A DNA stretch of 64,000 nucleotides, from assembly GCA_033439795.1 (NCBI GenBank), contig JAUTDP010000001.1, forward strand, positions 744,001-808,000, written 5' to 3'. The stretch's first letter is position 1. Each line of letters opens with the position of its first letter. The notes under the pieces were generated by a model, which saw only the letters and a program-made list of their open reading frames with translations, was not told where the DNA came from and did no database searches. This document shows, piece by piece, positions 23,165-36,774 of this stretch. Made by a program: the position numbers and the translations under genes. The DNA is from Sordaria brevicollis (taxonomy: Eukaryota > Ascomycota > Sordariomycetes > Sordariales > Sordariaceae).

Positions 23165-26100
23165 TGCTTGGGAGTGCTCTTCCTCGTGAACTTCTACGCC
23201 AGTTCCACCCCTCGGTCTTGACCCTCTTGTTATCCTTCATCCTTCAACACTCAGTCTTCATGATGTCCAACAAGTCAGTGGACCACGATGTCTGAAAAGG
23301 ATCTGGATGCCAGCGCTTGTCTCACACATTAGACGCCTCGGGGATTTACACCGCATCTCCCCACGATGCTAATCTCAGTTCCAAAATAGCAATGGGCATT
23401 AAGAACATGGGAAATCGGTGTGATTCCCAAGCCGGATCTCCCTTTTCCGGATCTCAAACCGAGTGCTAGTTCAGATAGCCTCGGGGCATCTGCACGTGTG
23501 AATCGGTATGGGGGGCTTGTTGGCGTGGGGATTGTGGTGTTCGGTGTGATAGGGGACCTGATATGCCCATGCCATGTCTGAGATCGGTGATTAGGGGCTG
23601 AGAAAGCGAGCCTGTGGAGATGCTTAGCGATTTTGAGCTTAGCTGCCCAAGATCCTCGGAAGGGGTTTAAGGCACGTGTAGTGGTTAGTACATAGCTTGA
23701 TCATGAACCCCCATGCCCTATCCGGGGTCATAAGCTGCGTAAGTGGGGCATTACCGAGCCGGGAATGTCTCAACCTTCGGGCGACAAGAACATCGGGGAG
23801 CGGGTCGGTCAGCGGGTCAGGGTCTGTTCGCATCCGGTGGGCCGTGATGAATAACTCCGGGAGCGGGTTCCGGGATGTAACACCTCCAGCCATATCACGC
23901 TAGCCGGCGGTGTCCGTGCCTCAGATTGGTGCGGCCGGCGTACGCATGTCAGACTGCCAGCAGGCGGTAAAACAGACATGAGCCTGTGGAAACCATTTCC
24001 CTAAGGACTTCGACGAGTACGATGGTGTTTCCGAGGGGTTGGGGTTGGAGATGAACTCTGCAGACGGCCCGCGATAACTCAACCATGGTAGCCGAATTGC
24101 AGTAAGCGGTACCATCCGTTATTTGTGATCTATCTGTTTTGTCCAGCTCAGGTCGCTTGGGTTTTCTCCAACAAGAAGTCAAAAGGCTGCATTTGACTCA
24201 ATGCTGTCTTGAAGCTGTTAGCTGTCATGTCTTACGAGGTGAAAACCGACGCTTTCACTCGTTGTAAAGTTGAGAATCTGACAGCTTACCAAGACATTCA
24301 CAGCTCAACTTCACAAACACTCCAGCCACCACCAGTCCATCACCGAGGCAGGTTGGTCGCAGAACTACACAGTAGGGCCAGATAGACACCTACTCCGGCT
24401 TCCACTCCGACACTGCCCTCGAAAATGAAACCTACCAGTCCACAAGCTCCAACAATCAATCCCAACAACCGGATTGGTGGTAACTGGCGTTCAATATCAC
24501 GTCTGCAGTCTGCCGCAACCTGCCACAGGCTGCCAGTGGAGGAGCCAGCATCAGGCTTTGCTTCCCAGTCCATGCCACCCATTGCAGAGCATTGGGAAGT
24601 CTTGGCCGAACGATCAGGTCATGGACTTCTTCACGGTTAGACCTCGCTCGTACGTTTGCGTTCGACCGGTGGGTAAGCCTAGACACCACAGTGCGGCATA
24701 ATGATATGCTGTCCTTGCCCTCACTCCAACCGGATGAGTTCCCAGGTGGTCGCCAGGCGGCTGGTCGCAGATTGCAGGAGGATAAGAGAAGAAAAGATCC
24801 GAGTTATCGGATTCAGGTGTTGTCGTGTGGCATTTGCGTGTCCCTTTGCTTCTTTTGGTGTCGAGGCCATGTGTGCTATTTCATCAAAGCTAAGTAGTTG
24901 TGTCGAGAGGTTGTAGGGAGTTTGTCGCGATTGGATAACCGGATGCCATCACTAACTTCTGGGTGGTAATGAGATATGCTAAGCAGATCTGGTGGTTAGT
25001 CAGCTAAGATTCCTCAGCAGCGTGTACGTAGTACGGTTACTCTCGGTTTGCCTCCGGAGGGAGCCGGTACTTACTCAAAGTACAATTCGCCTGCCAGTCG
25101 TAAAGCAAACAAACCCAAATACCAGAATCGGGTCACTCGCTCGTACACAGTAACTATTGGGCAGCCTGACTGAGGGTGCCTATACAAAGCTACTTGAAAT
25201 TAGCCCCTAGCTCAGAATTTCCACATATTCCACAGCATTTCCTCTTCGGGTCATAATCCGATGCCTCTTACTTGCCAGGGCCTGCTTCAGTGTTAAATCC
25301 CTTGCTCTATTGCATTCAGATTTCAGAGCCCTTTAGCGGCGAAGGTCTGAGACCTTCCCACTTTTCCCCCACGTTCGCGGCGGCTAAAATCCTGTTCATA
25401 GATCGCCCTCGCTACCAAACAATTGCGTGTATGTGATCTGCCATTAGCCTGTTGGCCCGGAGCCAGGATCATGGGGATAGAGATGCTGGAACCTCAAACC
25501 GTGGGGAAGCTGACAGCCAAGTGGGCGGGCTCCATAGCTGATAGGAATGTCTCAATGTCTCGGTCATTATCACCGGACTGATCATCTATCAGATTCTCAA
25601 GTCGCCTTTCAAAAGTCAATATCAGATACGTTACTAACGCATGACAAGTGAGACAGGCGTGTTAGAGATCCTGCCCATACCCGTCCAGAGTTCATGTCAG
25701 TGTCCGATAATTGTGTCTCTGATGTCTGCTGCTTGATGTTTAACCTTCCATCAGTTTGTGGGTGACCCCTTCAGCCAGATGTCGAGGGTCTAAGCCTGAG
25801 ACTGGCATCCCGCACTCGTACCCGTTCTCGCTCTCGTGTGACGTGTTCCATGGTCGAACAAGTGAGAGGAGAGCAGGAATACAGTACAAACTCTGGGTAC
25901 ACTGGTATTCTCCGTGCTGTGTACTCGACCGCACCTATGGGTGAAAGAGTGCATCAGTTGGACTACAAGGTAGGATCAGTAACTCACTTCAGCCAGCATG
26001 AAAAGAGGTCCGTAGACCAGTGTGAGAGTGAAGCACAAATAGAAGAGTACTGTCATGACGAACCGGGTGCATCCCGAGGGCAGAACATCAAGCAGTAATG

Positions 26101-29100
26101 CACACATGGAGCGTCATGAATACCTCGCGCTGATCGGAACAGGGACAGTAATCCGCCCAGCCGGAAACATGTTCGCATGTGCCCTGCGTTCCATGCCAAA
26201 CTCAGCCCGGCGACTGGACGAATGACGCGAACCGAACGGGGACTTTTCAGGACAGGAAAGGACAGCCGAAGGATCGCATGCCATCCAAGATGTTCGCGGC
26301 ATGCATGGGTGATCTTCATCATCCTCGTCATCATCAATGATGCCTAGCATCTCGGCCACGTACAGTGTAATCCCTACATATATGTCCTACGTTGTATGCC
26401 GCTTCGGTTCCGGCCACTGGGATACCTATGCGGGATGGGGAAACAACGCAGGGGCAAGGAAGGACAAGGCGACAAATCGCATCTTCTGCTGTATACGCTT
26501 TCTAGTTATGGGGAAGTCTCCGAGAACCGAGCCTGGGCAGCGGACTAACAAGGAGATGTAGACAGCGTGGGATAGGCTGAGAGCCCAGACAGAATGATTA
26601 GAGGGTAGAGAGTGGAAACAGTGGAGGGGGATGAATGACAAGAGGACGGGGAAACTAACCAGTGGCGGAATGGCGGCTCAACTTTGTTTCTTCCGTTCGA
26701 GACGACGGAGGCCTGCCATGCGTATTTTGTTTCGTATTTTACCGTTACTGTGCTCCTGGTTCACTTCTATTATGACGACCATGCTTTTCCCCCATTATCT
26801 GGGGATTTGCCGATTTGCCAAATAGCAGAAAGGGGTGGGATGAGGTAGTGGCTTTTGAGATCCGGACCCCGAAAATCGAAAATTGCCCATCAGAAAGGTC
26901 CTTTGGGAATCGATGTCTTGCCCTTTTCTTGATCATGCTGGTCGGATCAGGGGTCCCAATCAGTTGTCGAGATCGACCATGGGTGCTAGCATATTCGGGA
27001 ATTGCACCCTGATTGCACCCAGGGCCTGGGGTCCTGGAACGGCCATGGTCAAGGCCCTGCTTATTCCATCACCGACAGCCAATTTTGGCGGGTGGCACAA
27101 GCCTACGTAGCTGGGCAATGGGCTGATTATATGACCAGTCGTTTTCTTACAATGTTGGTGGGCTTGAAGGCTTTGATTGTGTAACCAAACCATTCTGCAC
27201 GATCACTGTATACTTTCCCATCTCTCTGTGCCCTTTTGGTATCTGCGAGATCTGGGGCCGGGTATCGACAGACTTGAGCGGATTGGATGGACAGCGCCAG
27301 GATTGAACTGGGGGTGGGCGACTTGCCCACTTTCGCAGTAGCTCACGATCTTGTTGAACCATCAGCCAATTTCGCCGAAAATCTCTCTTGCTGGGATCCT
27401 CGCATTAGCCCCAAACGTGCTTATATTGCGCCAAAAGGGGCACAAGGTGTACGGTGCAGTTCAACCCTTCAGGCGCACGATTCTCGGTTCACGCCGCAGC
27501 AGAGCGCCCACACATCCACGTTTCAGTTCCGTCACCTACAGCGTGAACTGAAGCAGCAACTAGGAACGAGCAACACTGAAGTCGGATTCCTGAAATGTGC
27601 AAAGTAACAGTCGAATTGATACGGCATGCCGTTAACCTGTCGCCGATTCCGATACAAGCTAACACGCTTCGACTTTTGTCAACGTGAAAGTAATCCAGTC
27701 GCGATAGATGATCCGCATGCGCGACTGGACATATGTGCTTGAGCGCCGTCTAGTGAAGTGGAAATCCTGATATCAACCCTTTGGTCGGCTCTACGAGGAT
27801 CCATACACTGATACGACGAGCCGAAGAGTTGATAGGAAATGGAAAACATTGACGAGCCCACAGTATCCGGGACGAGCGACCGAAGCGACGCAATGGCACA
27901 AGGGCGATCTTCGAAGTCAGACAAGACGGGCTAGGGGGCATGCACCGGATTCCATCGCAGCCGAACGGATTGACCCTATCCCACGATCTGCGACTGCGCT
28001 ATTGAGCCATCACCTCCGAAGCGTGGGACGTACATGACTGTAACAATCACTGGCATGGATGCGAATGTGGTCCTTAGCGAAGTAAGGAAATTTCGGAGCC
28101 TTTCCCGAGACGGTTACGGGTGATTGTTGAGGACGGTAAGTCGCCGGGCAATGTGTCTTCCGGACAGAAAAGAAAGGAGAGACGAGCCCCAGAACAGCCC
28201 GACAAGGCAGCCGGATTCTCGTCATCAGATCTCCTCTCAGTCTCGAGTTGAGCCGACCCCAATGCAACTTGTTCAGCCGACTATGTCTCTCTCTACACCC
28301 CAACCATCCAATATCGGCCAGCGCCTGCATCAGAACCCATCGCAAATGATACAGCATTGGCACGGTATGAATGACCGAAAGGGCACCTCGAACGCCCATC
28401 CATCACGGTCCAAGATGTTCATGTTCCCAGTGCGAAGCCGCCGGTGGAGGCAGGGCAACGGGTCCGAAGGAGGGTGATAAAGTCTGGCCAAGCCCATTAA
28501 GCCATCGGGATGACCGGGAAGTCCATAGACGGCCCAACGCCCGCGTGGATAACATAGGCATTTGCTGCCATAGCCTGCAGCAGGGGGTGGGGCGTCAGGC
28601 AGGATGTGAATCTTCGAGCCTATGAAGTTGGAGAAGGCGTTGATGGACGTGTCGTATTCCCACAGTGGCCATGAGCAGGGCGGAAACTCGATAAGGCTCG
28701 GCTCAGTCTGGGGAAGTGGAAACCACGAAGGTCCCACGCGGACAAGACTGAAGACTCTGGAGAACCAGATGACCCGGCAGCGGTTGGTAGCTCGTTGCAA
28801 AGCTCCGTCACGCGTGTCCGATAGTCGCGGGCCACAGAGAGGTTGTGAGGATTGGCGGTTAGATGTTGGCCGTGCGAGACACAAGAGCATGGATCCAAGC
28901 TGTCATGTGGGTATGAGGTGAGTACTGAGCAGCCGGGCAACGACTTGTCTCGGCTAAAAGACGCTTGACATATCGTGTACAGTATTGCGTCTGTCAGTTG
29001 GACTCGAGAATGGGAAAGGTCGCAAGGATAACCCGGGCAAGTGGAAAAAAGAACGATCTTGGAGATGGTGACGGCGTAAGGTCGTTGGTCAAGAGATGGA

Positions 29101-30194
29101 GGCAATGCTGCTCCAACATGCTCCGGCATAGCTCCGCGCCAACTGTTTCCATGATGCCGCTGAACCATCACGGACGTGATGATCAAGGTAGGTAACGAAG
29201 TAGAAAAAGTAGTTCTTCGGGCTCCACATTGGGCAATTTTGCGCGGGAACATCGTGCGTGGTCATGCAAGAGATACTTCCGAGGATCCCAGATCCTGTTC
29301 CACGCTACGCCCCTGGAAATGTTCATTTCAGGGACCTGGGGCTGTCGTTCGCATCTTGCTTTGCATGTCGAATTGGTCGATGTCAAGATCTCGTCCAGCT
29401 GAATGATATCAGCAGATTTGAGTAGTCAAGAAGCAATGTGCGGCGATTTGGGGTCGTAGAGATCGGGGAGCTTTCGCTGGATTTTCTGCCAAGTAAGAGA
29501 ATGATGGAAGATTCGCAGTACCCGGCCAGTTGGTTGTGAATCGAGGCCACTGGAAGGGGGGGCTCGGCCGCACACGCTTGGCGTGCTTCCCGAGACATGA
29601 TTCGTCGACTCGAAGGTGTGGCGCCCCCTAACATCCGAGAAGTACCACTGTGTACCTCTGCTCTCGATATGGAGAATAGCCAATTTGTTTCGAGATCCTA
29701 AGCGTGTAGATTCCTTTGTTAGCCTGGCCGGCTGTGCTTGGCAATACCCTGAATTCCAACAACCAATGACCCGATCAGCCTCTCCCTTCTTACACATCGG
29801 AGAATGGGTAACCGGCCGGTCGGTCACACACCTCTTCCTGGATGTTGGTGTCGGGGGCGGCAAGGGTTAATGACTTACACTTTATGTCCGATCTTTTTCG
29901 GTACAGCTAAAGATCAAGTAGAAATAAGAAATACTCCGGTGAAGATCTAGCGAGAGCAGGATAAGAAATCGAGTATATATCTTGCCTCCGGACCACCGAA
30001 ACGACAAGAAAGATCAAGATCCAGATCTCGATAAGCATCTACAACAAGAAGTTAGCAACACACTCTGACTTGACAAATACCAACCTACCTTTGCAAGTGA
30101 AAACGTACCTTGCACACATCAAGTGGCAACACCAGAGCAACCTCAACACCAACATCACCAACAAATCATCCTTTCCTCCAAAAACATCATCAAA
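23165..30194. other. 7 kb tract without secure genes
   Basis: Balanced base composition, but no domain is recognised. A short membrane-type frame at 24340-24582 is listed separately. On the minus strand between about 28330 and 29870 several long overlapping frames (186, 210 and 145 codons in different phases) read partly protein-like, e.g. LTANPHNLSVARDYRTR near 28800 and LADIIQLDEIL-like text near 29400, but they need frame changes to join. I cannot decide between a multi-exon gene, a decayed one and chance. Confidence 0.35.
24340..24582 (-). CDS. hypothetical small single-pass membrane protein (weak)
   Basis: From an ATG at 24582 the minus strand gives 80 codons ending TGA. After a polar, charged N-terminal third (residues 1-35) comes a Gly/Val/Leu-rich hydrophobic stretch (about residues 38-72, LLGLIVGACGLVGFIF then GVEAGVGVYLALL) that could form one or two membrane helices. 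No family is recognised and there is no supporting intron. It may instead be one exon of a larger gene or a relic. Confidence 0.22.
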   Translation of the reverse strand: MGGMDWEAKPDAGSSTGSLWQVAADCRRDIERQLPPIRLLGLIVGACGLVGFIFEGSVGVEAGVGVYLALLCSSATNLPR

Positions 30195-30791
30195 ATGTGC
30201 AACGGACACCCCGCCGGACACTCTTGCGGACACACTTCGCTCCACTGGCACTACTGCCCAGCGGCCAAGATCGACCTCAACACTGGATACCAAGAGCAAT
30301 GCAGCAACACGACCATGGCGAAGGAGCAGCCTTCCAACGCCGGTTGTCCCTTGCAGAACTGTGACTTCAAGAACACCAACGGCAACTGGACATGCTGCCA
30401 ATGTGGCTCTCCCAACACAACCGGGTGGTGTGGCGGCATGCTTCCGAGCCCACGGTGGGAGAGGAACGCCCTCACCAACGAGTGGCAGTACATCCAGACC
30501 TGCGATCACATGTGCTGCAGGAACTGTCCCAGAGAGGGTATGTGGTGAACCCTTCTTGAGTGACCTGAGATTTCGGGCTTCGGTAGCAAAAGGCTGACAA
30601 ACAAACTAGCACCTGCTCCCGGCTCTGCCCCCGAAAGCTCCAGGAAGAAGAGAAAGGAATCGAGCAAGCGCGGAACCCGTGGGCCCAGAGATGGTGTCTC
30701 CATGACAGCAGAAGAGTCCTACGACATTGCGCTGGACTACAGCGGCAAAGAGAAGAAGCACAACAAGGACTCGAGGTCTCGGAGGCACTAG
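30195..30791 (+). CDS. small Cys-rich putative zinc-binding protein, copy 2
   Basis: Two exons, 30195-30537 and 30610-30791, joined across a 72-nt intron (GTATGT donor, GCTGAC branch, CTAG acceptor) to give 174 residues. Start ATG at 30195 (AAAATGTGC), matching the start of the 4296 copy. The N-terminus has a Cys/His cluster (MC.GH..GH.CGH), then CP..KIDLNTG shared with copy 1, then CPL..C, WTCCQCG, GWCGG, and finally TCDH.CCRNC. The second exon encodes a highly basic, Lys/Arg-rich tail (RKKRK, KEKKHNK, SRSRR), suggesting nuclear location or nucleic-acid contact. Compared with copy 1 the Ser-rich linker is missing and the C-terminal Cys cluster is fuller. Metal binding is inferred from Cys/His pairs; function is unknown. 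Confidence 0.75.
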
Positions 30792-33700
30792 CCTATTGCG
30801 CAGTGTCCCGAGGTGGAATCTTTTGTGTGCGTGGACATGGGAGTGATGGGACGGCCGGACATTATGACGGCGGATGCATTGCTTTTATCGGTGCCAGTCA
30901 ATGGACTTGTGAGCCAAAACTGGGGGCTGCCTTCTCTTTCATGATACCCGTGGATACATTACACACCGCGTTTTTTCGGAGTTGAGCGGCATCGAGTGTT
31001 TTTCAGAGCATACGGCCAGCATGCATCAGGGGGGCGCAAGAAGAAAGGACCGTGACTTGGGTGGGACAGGAGGATGACTGGTGTGAGAGAAGCAACAAAG
31101 ACACCAACGGCGTTTCCTTGGTTAGGGTTCTGGTTCCTATCAATCTTGGGTGGGTGGTTTTCGGATTCGGATTTTTGTAATTTAGGGATCTCGGTTTGGG
31201 AGGCTCTGTCTGGCTGGGCGGCAGGGTCCCAACGTGTGCGTTTGCTTTTTGTCGTTTCATCATAGGACGTCGTCGTCGCTGTTGGCAATCAAGGGCCAAC
31301 GATCGGAGTTCATGGGAATTGCGGGCCAAATCAAATATCTTGAACTTCGCATTCTTCGTTCCCCTCGGTGCTCATTATCTCGAGTGGTCCTGTGACGTAA
31401 ATGACCGAGGTGGCGTTGTTGAGTGCCTGGTTTGGGCCTCCAGTGCTGTTTTTGCTTTTGGCGATAATGGCAGCCGTTCCAAGCCAGATGACTTGCGGCG
31501 GCTCAAGTGTAAAAAGATGCTGACCCGCTGCGTGCCGTGTTTGTGTAGTGATGCTGCCAACACAATGTTGTTGGTGGTGAAGACGGAAAGATGAGAGAGG
31601 AGGGACCAGTGAGAGTGAGTGAGTGAAAGAACATGCGAGTAAGTGGGAAGCGGGCAGTGACGGAGTTAATAAAGAGAGAAACCATGCTGATGAGAATTCT
31701 CTTAGCCGCAATCTGCACGTCGTCAACGGGAGTGATGAGTGATGGATATGAAGCTATCGCATGCGGGCAAGCGGTGAAGCCGGCATCTCTTGTGAGACCG
31801 TTGTGTGTCAAACAGTCTCAACCCGTCTGAGTCGCGGCAGCGTGGATTCCCACTTCGGGGCAATGCATGTGTAACCGGACCGTGCGAGATACCGGGGTGA
31901 TACCGGGAATATTTGGAAGATGTTTGCTCAGAGCAGATATCTTGGTGTTGAGGCAATCCGGGATAAGGTGGACAGTGAGGATGAGGATGGTGGTACAGCC
32001 ATGGTTGGTGGAGGATTGGTGGGGGTTGGAGTTGGACAAGTTGGCATCGTCAAAGTCCCTGACGAAACTAGAAGTGACGAGGAGGGGTCGGTGGGTTGGA
32101 AAAGAAGGAATGAGAGGAAAGGTGAAGCCGGAGAGTAAGTTTGACGATCTCTCGAAATTGGTTCCTGCGGTGTGTGGAACTCGCGATGCAATAAGGAGAA
32201 GTTGCAATCTCCTCGACCAGGCCAAAGGGCAGGAAGGAGTGCAGACACTCGCATACTTGAAGTGTTTGAGGGAAAGAGCAAGCGTGATGTGAAAAGATGG
32301 AGGCACAGAACGAAAGCGAATTATCGTGACAGTCGAAACTACTGTACTGCGGTGCAACCGCAACCGTGAATGGCGTGGTGGACGGGGACGAAGGAAGTTG
32401 GGAATGGTTGCAAGAAGCTCGTCGTGGACTCGTGGTAGCTGAAGGTGTTGCCATTTCCAGTTTGGGGCCAAGAACATTGACGTCAATCGTACGATCACGG
32501 TCAGTGGTGGCCAGTTCGATACAGTTCGCTTTGAGCAAGAGCGGCTAGTCAACGGTCTCCTCTGAGTGGTCTGTCTGGCGATCTGGGGGCACTGGGGCAA
32601 GAACGTAGCCAAGAACAGGCAAGAACAGCGAGCAAAGTCCGCTGTCCGCTAAAACGGTCCAGTCAACTTCAGGCAACCCCGGCCTGGCCTGCCTGGCCTG
32701 CCTGGCCACATTCTCACCGGCCACACAACTGCCACTCTGCCGTTACACAAACACGCCTTTGCACGCCTTGTGGCTGCAGCAAGACCGAACATTCCAGACT
32801 GAGCGATCTTCTCAATGATGAAAATCACTGTAGGGTTAGGGGAATGTTAGGCATGATTGGAGCATTCTGGTTCGCGATCCCCTCATTCACTGCCTTGCTC
32901 CCTCGATTGCCTGCCGTCAGTTTTACATACGGTCGCCTCGATACACCCATTCGCATGCGAAGCTGATCCGATTGTTGGTATGCAGCTTTGAGAAGTCCAT
33001 CGATACAACGTTGGCCATACGTTGATGGTCTGTGATCGAGGCCATCTGGGGTGTTTTGGGAGCATTCCTGAGAGGCATCAGCATGAGATACCCGAGTGTC
33101 CGACGATCGTCGGTCTTCGGTCAACATCCACGGAACTCAGAGCCAACGATCCATGCGCGGAGTATGAATATCTCCATCACTGGCATTCTCGCAGATCCCA
33201 AGACGTGACGGTGATGATTTTGACGGGCTGTGAATACGGGCTTTCCCTCTCTGCTTTGAGTTGATTGCGCCTCCGTGCGACGTATCGACCAAGCGATATC
33301 GCCATGCGAGCGCCAAAGTGGAAATTGTGCCCCAACCTCGTTGTCGTCTCCGTCGTCCCCGCGAATGAAACACGCGACGTCTTATTTGTCTTTCCCGGCC
33401 ACGTGCTGAACCGTCTGTGCGGCGCCCTCGCTTCCGTCTGGTATCCCAAGGTGCAAGGATGGGACGGGCTGGGCACCGGATGGTGGTGAAAGCTGGGTGC
33501 GGCACGCTTGATGTTCCTCTGCTGGTCTCGGAGTTGCGTCCGCGGTTCGTGTCCTCAATGATCATGGCTAGCTGTGACACCGGTCGACTGGATGCACTCA
33601 AGCTGTCAGTGTAGTACGTGGTTTTCTCCTTGCCACGTGCTAGTATCACCCTTCCGAGATCAAACCACATGGCTCTCCCATGCGAATATAGGCAGTTTCA

Positions 33701-36089
33701 TCATGGCTTGTCTGTGCGCTCTGGCTCCTATCAGCCGTCTGTCTGCCCAATGGTTCGGACGATGAGCTCTCAACGTGCTACCGGATGTGAACTTGCGGCC
33801 TACAGGTACCTGATCGGGATTTCCAGAAAAATCAAATCTCGGTGTCAGAGTATCGGCAGCCTTTGGGAAGGGAACATGGAGGGATTCCCACCATATACCG
33901 ACCTCGATATTGTCCTGATGTTGTACTCGGTTGTCGCAGCCGAAGGAGCGGCATTAGGAGGAAATGAGGGACAGCAGCGGGAATTCTCCCACCACATGTC
34001 CGTCTGCAACTCGTGATATTCAGCCGATTGGGAAGTTGAACAGAGCTCAACAGTTGAGTGTCTGGAAGAAGACATCCGCATGAAGTGCGGTTGAAGTCTG
34101 CTGTGGGGACGTTGAACTCTGGAACGGCACCACTGCACGGCGACGGGACTGCCCCTGGAATTGTGGAGGGCTTCTCCACCCAAGAGGAGCTCCTTGCTTG
34201 GTCGGCCCACCTCTCGATACGATCGGGCCCAGGCCAAAGCGCTGGACTCAGCCTGAAGCCGAGACATCGCATGTCGCTATGTCAGCGATGCCGAAGTTGA
34301 TGAATACGAAAGAGGAAACGAAATGGAAGAAAGCCAGTTGATTCCGAAATCCGTGAATGAGGCATTTGTGATTCTTGTGATGAGATTGTTCCTCGGTATG
34401 CCTAATGGGCACTTTTCTCCGAGTGTGACTGATACGCTGACTGGCCGAGGATGCGCAATCACCTCAAAGAGGCTCGTGGAGTCTGATATCTCCGGGAGAT
34501 CATCATAAGCAGCACTCCATGTGGCAGCTGGATTGTGTTTGAAGATTCGGAACCCCATCTTCATGGTATCGTTCCTAGGTAACGTCAGCTACACAGCCAC
34601 CATGTGAATAATAATCACGAGTCTTCCAATGTAATCCTATCTTTCGGCTTCGTCTCTCGAAACCGCCATGCAGCAATCACCTGTGCTAGTGACGCGTGGG
34701 ATCGAACTCGGATTGATGGGATGAACGTTGTTGTGAACTTGTAACACTCGGCTCTTGGTTTCCTAAAATGCCCCAAAACTCCCGTCTTCGTCTCTCGATC
34801 AAACAAACCCTAGTGTAGCCCGTCAATTCTGCAAGTGCTGAACGCTAACGGGCCCGTTAACGAAAGGCTTCGGAACAGCGACGAATGAGAGGAACGAGAG
34901 GAACAAAAAGCGAGAAGAAATGGAATGCATTGGATCATGGTCCGGCACTTTGTCAAGCCATGCCGAGCCATGCCACATGGCAACTGGTGCTGCCCCTGAC
35001 GCCAGTGGACGGAGAGATGGAGACGGGGGCCCGACCGCCAGTGGAAACACCGATCCCATTGGACTGAAAAGGTGTGCCACAAGGAAGCTGGGACTTTTCT
35101 GTGCCGGCCGGATCCCGCCAGGCCCGCCCAATTCATGCACAGGATGCACTGACTCCAGCGACGTGCAGCAAGTGGGACATGCGTTTCCAGTGAGAGGTCC
35201 AGGCCTCTCCCCGTGTTGAGGTTGTAGCGGTACACACGGAATATTCTCAAGTTTGACATCACGACAGTAACTGTGACAGTCCGATATAATCCGATATTGT
35301 TGAATAATTGATTACTCTGATAGCCCGATATTCGGTCTCTTGTCACTCAATCCTTCCAATTGCAATTGTCAACACTGAATTGCCAGCCGTTGACTCGTTG
35401 GGAAGGAACAACTGAACCGTTGGGCTCCCTGCAGTTGGCTTGTTCCAAATCGTTCTTGCCTCAACGTTGCCGAACCAACAGCTTTCGACTTCCACTTCCC
35501 AGGCGTCCACAATCTCTCTCCCTCTCCACTTTCCCTCAATCCATTCATTTGCGAGCCCAATTCAATTTCCCTCCTCCCCCCGAAATCCCATTCCCTTCGG
35601 ACAACTCGCCCAGCCAGATCAGCCCTTGGCCCATTCGCCCATCTCTGCCATCCTCCCCAGTCAATACGACTAGTCGAAAAAATAGTGCCATCGACCAGAC
35701 CAGACCCTGTAACGACTTCCTTTTCCCCATCCAGATCATTTAGCGATCGAACACCCGACCGTGACCGACCTGCCCACACTGCCCACGTACGCTGCGTACC
35801 TAGACCACGCTGCTCTCACAGCGCCCATCACCACCGTCTTCGGTATCATTTGGTAACATCGCTTCTGCTCCTCCGGCGGCGCCGCTCCTTTATTCGCCTT
35901 TGATCGTCACTGGCCCCCCGTCTGCCCCGTCGTCTGCCCCCCCCGTTGGCCGTTTCAGTGGACTGCGAGATTGCAACGGCACCCACCCGACCTATCGAAC
36001 CGACATTCAATCCCAGAGCCAGTGGGCAAGGGAAAGGAAAAAAAACAAAAAGGAGATCCTCCCCGACCCCCGACTCACAATCGCCCGAC
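30792..36089. other. intergenic tract
   Basis: No gene is supported. Minus-strand frames up to 264 codons at 31818-32612 are open in all three phases at once because that strand is C/T-rich, which is typical of leader or promoter DNA rather than coding. A CCTGGCCTG microsatellite-like run lies near 32678-32706. 35400-36089 is C/T-rich on the plus strand and is the likely 5' leader/promoter of the gene at 36090. Confidence 0.4.
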
Positions 36090-36774
36090 ATGTCCACCTC
36101 GTTCGATTCTGCCGATTCCTCTCGTCCCATGATGGCTCCCACTGTAAGTCATGCCAATTGTCATGTTAGCATGATGATCCATTCCCCTCCCTTCGTCCAT
36201 CATTCCAGATGTGCCTGAATACGCACAATCCCTTGCCTATTGTGGTCGCAGCCGCTGAGTCAGGCCGGGTGACTACGTTCCGAGACTGGAGTGACTAGCT
36301 TGGAGTCGCAAAAACAATGCGGCAGGACAGATAAAGCGGCCACTTGGGATCTTCGCGGGAACCACTTCTCCTTACTCTTTTACACCATCTACCTACTCAG
36401 CTTCGACCAAACTAACAATGCCTTCCCCTACCCAGACTCAAAACCGCGCTTCTGTCCGCCTCTCCCTGGCGCCTTCCGTGGCCCACTCGGTTGCGCCCAC
36501 CTTCTGCACCACCGACAGCGCCGTCGCCGAGATCACCGACATTGGCAATGGGCTCGACCGCATGGAAAACAAGGCCCTGACGCAACAGCGCGTTCACCTG
36601 TCCGAGGAGAAGAGCGTGAACCTGCAGAAGCTCGCCCTGGGCGCTAAGCTCGAGCGCGCGCTCGACCGTCGCATGTCCAGCCAGGATGCCGTCATGAGGC
36701 CGCGCAAGCCTACCATTACCGCCGCTTCCTCGAGTGTCGATATCAGCGAGAAGGAGAAGGCCGACATGATCTAA
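36090..36774 (+). CDS. small conserved-looking fungal protein of unknown function
   Basis: Two exons: 36090-36143 (18 codons, MSTSFDSADSSRPMMAPT) and 36436-36774, phase 0, giving 130 residues. The 292-nt intron has a GTAAGT donor, a CTAAC branch (about 36410) and a CCTACCCAG acceptor. An ATG at 36418, inside the intron, also opens the same frame and would give a 118-residue alternative starting MPSPTQTQ. The N-terminus is Ser/Pro-rich; residues about 40-100 look helical and charged (DIGNGLDRMENKALTQQR, LQKLALGAKLERALDRR), suggesting a coiled or helical core. No signal peptide or membrane segment. I do not recognise a named domain; function is unassigned. Confidence 0.72.

Noticed and set aside
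31818..32612. Minus-strand open frame of 264 codons
   Set aside because: All three minus phases are open over the same stretch because the strand is C/T-rich; no domain, no intron signals and no protein-like pattern.
34615..34720. tRNA-like T-arm text (GGGATCGAACTCGG)
   Set aside because: The putative T stem does not pair on either strand and no acceptor or anticodon stem can be drawn.
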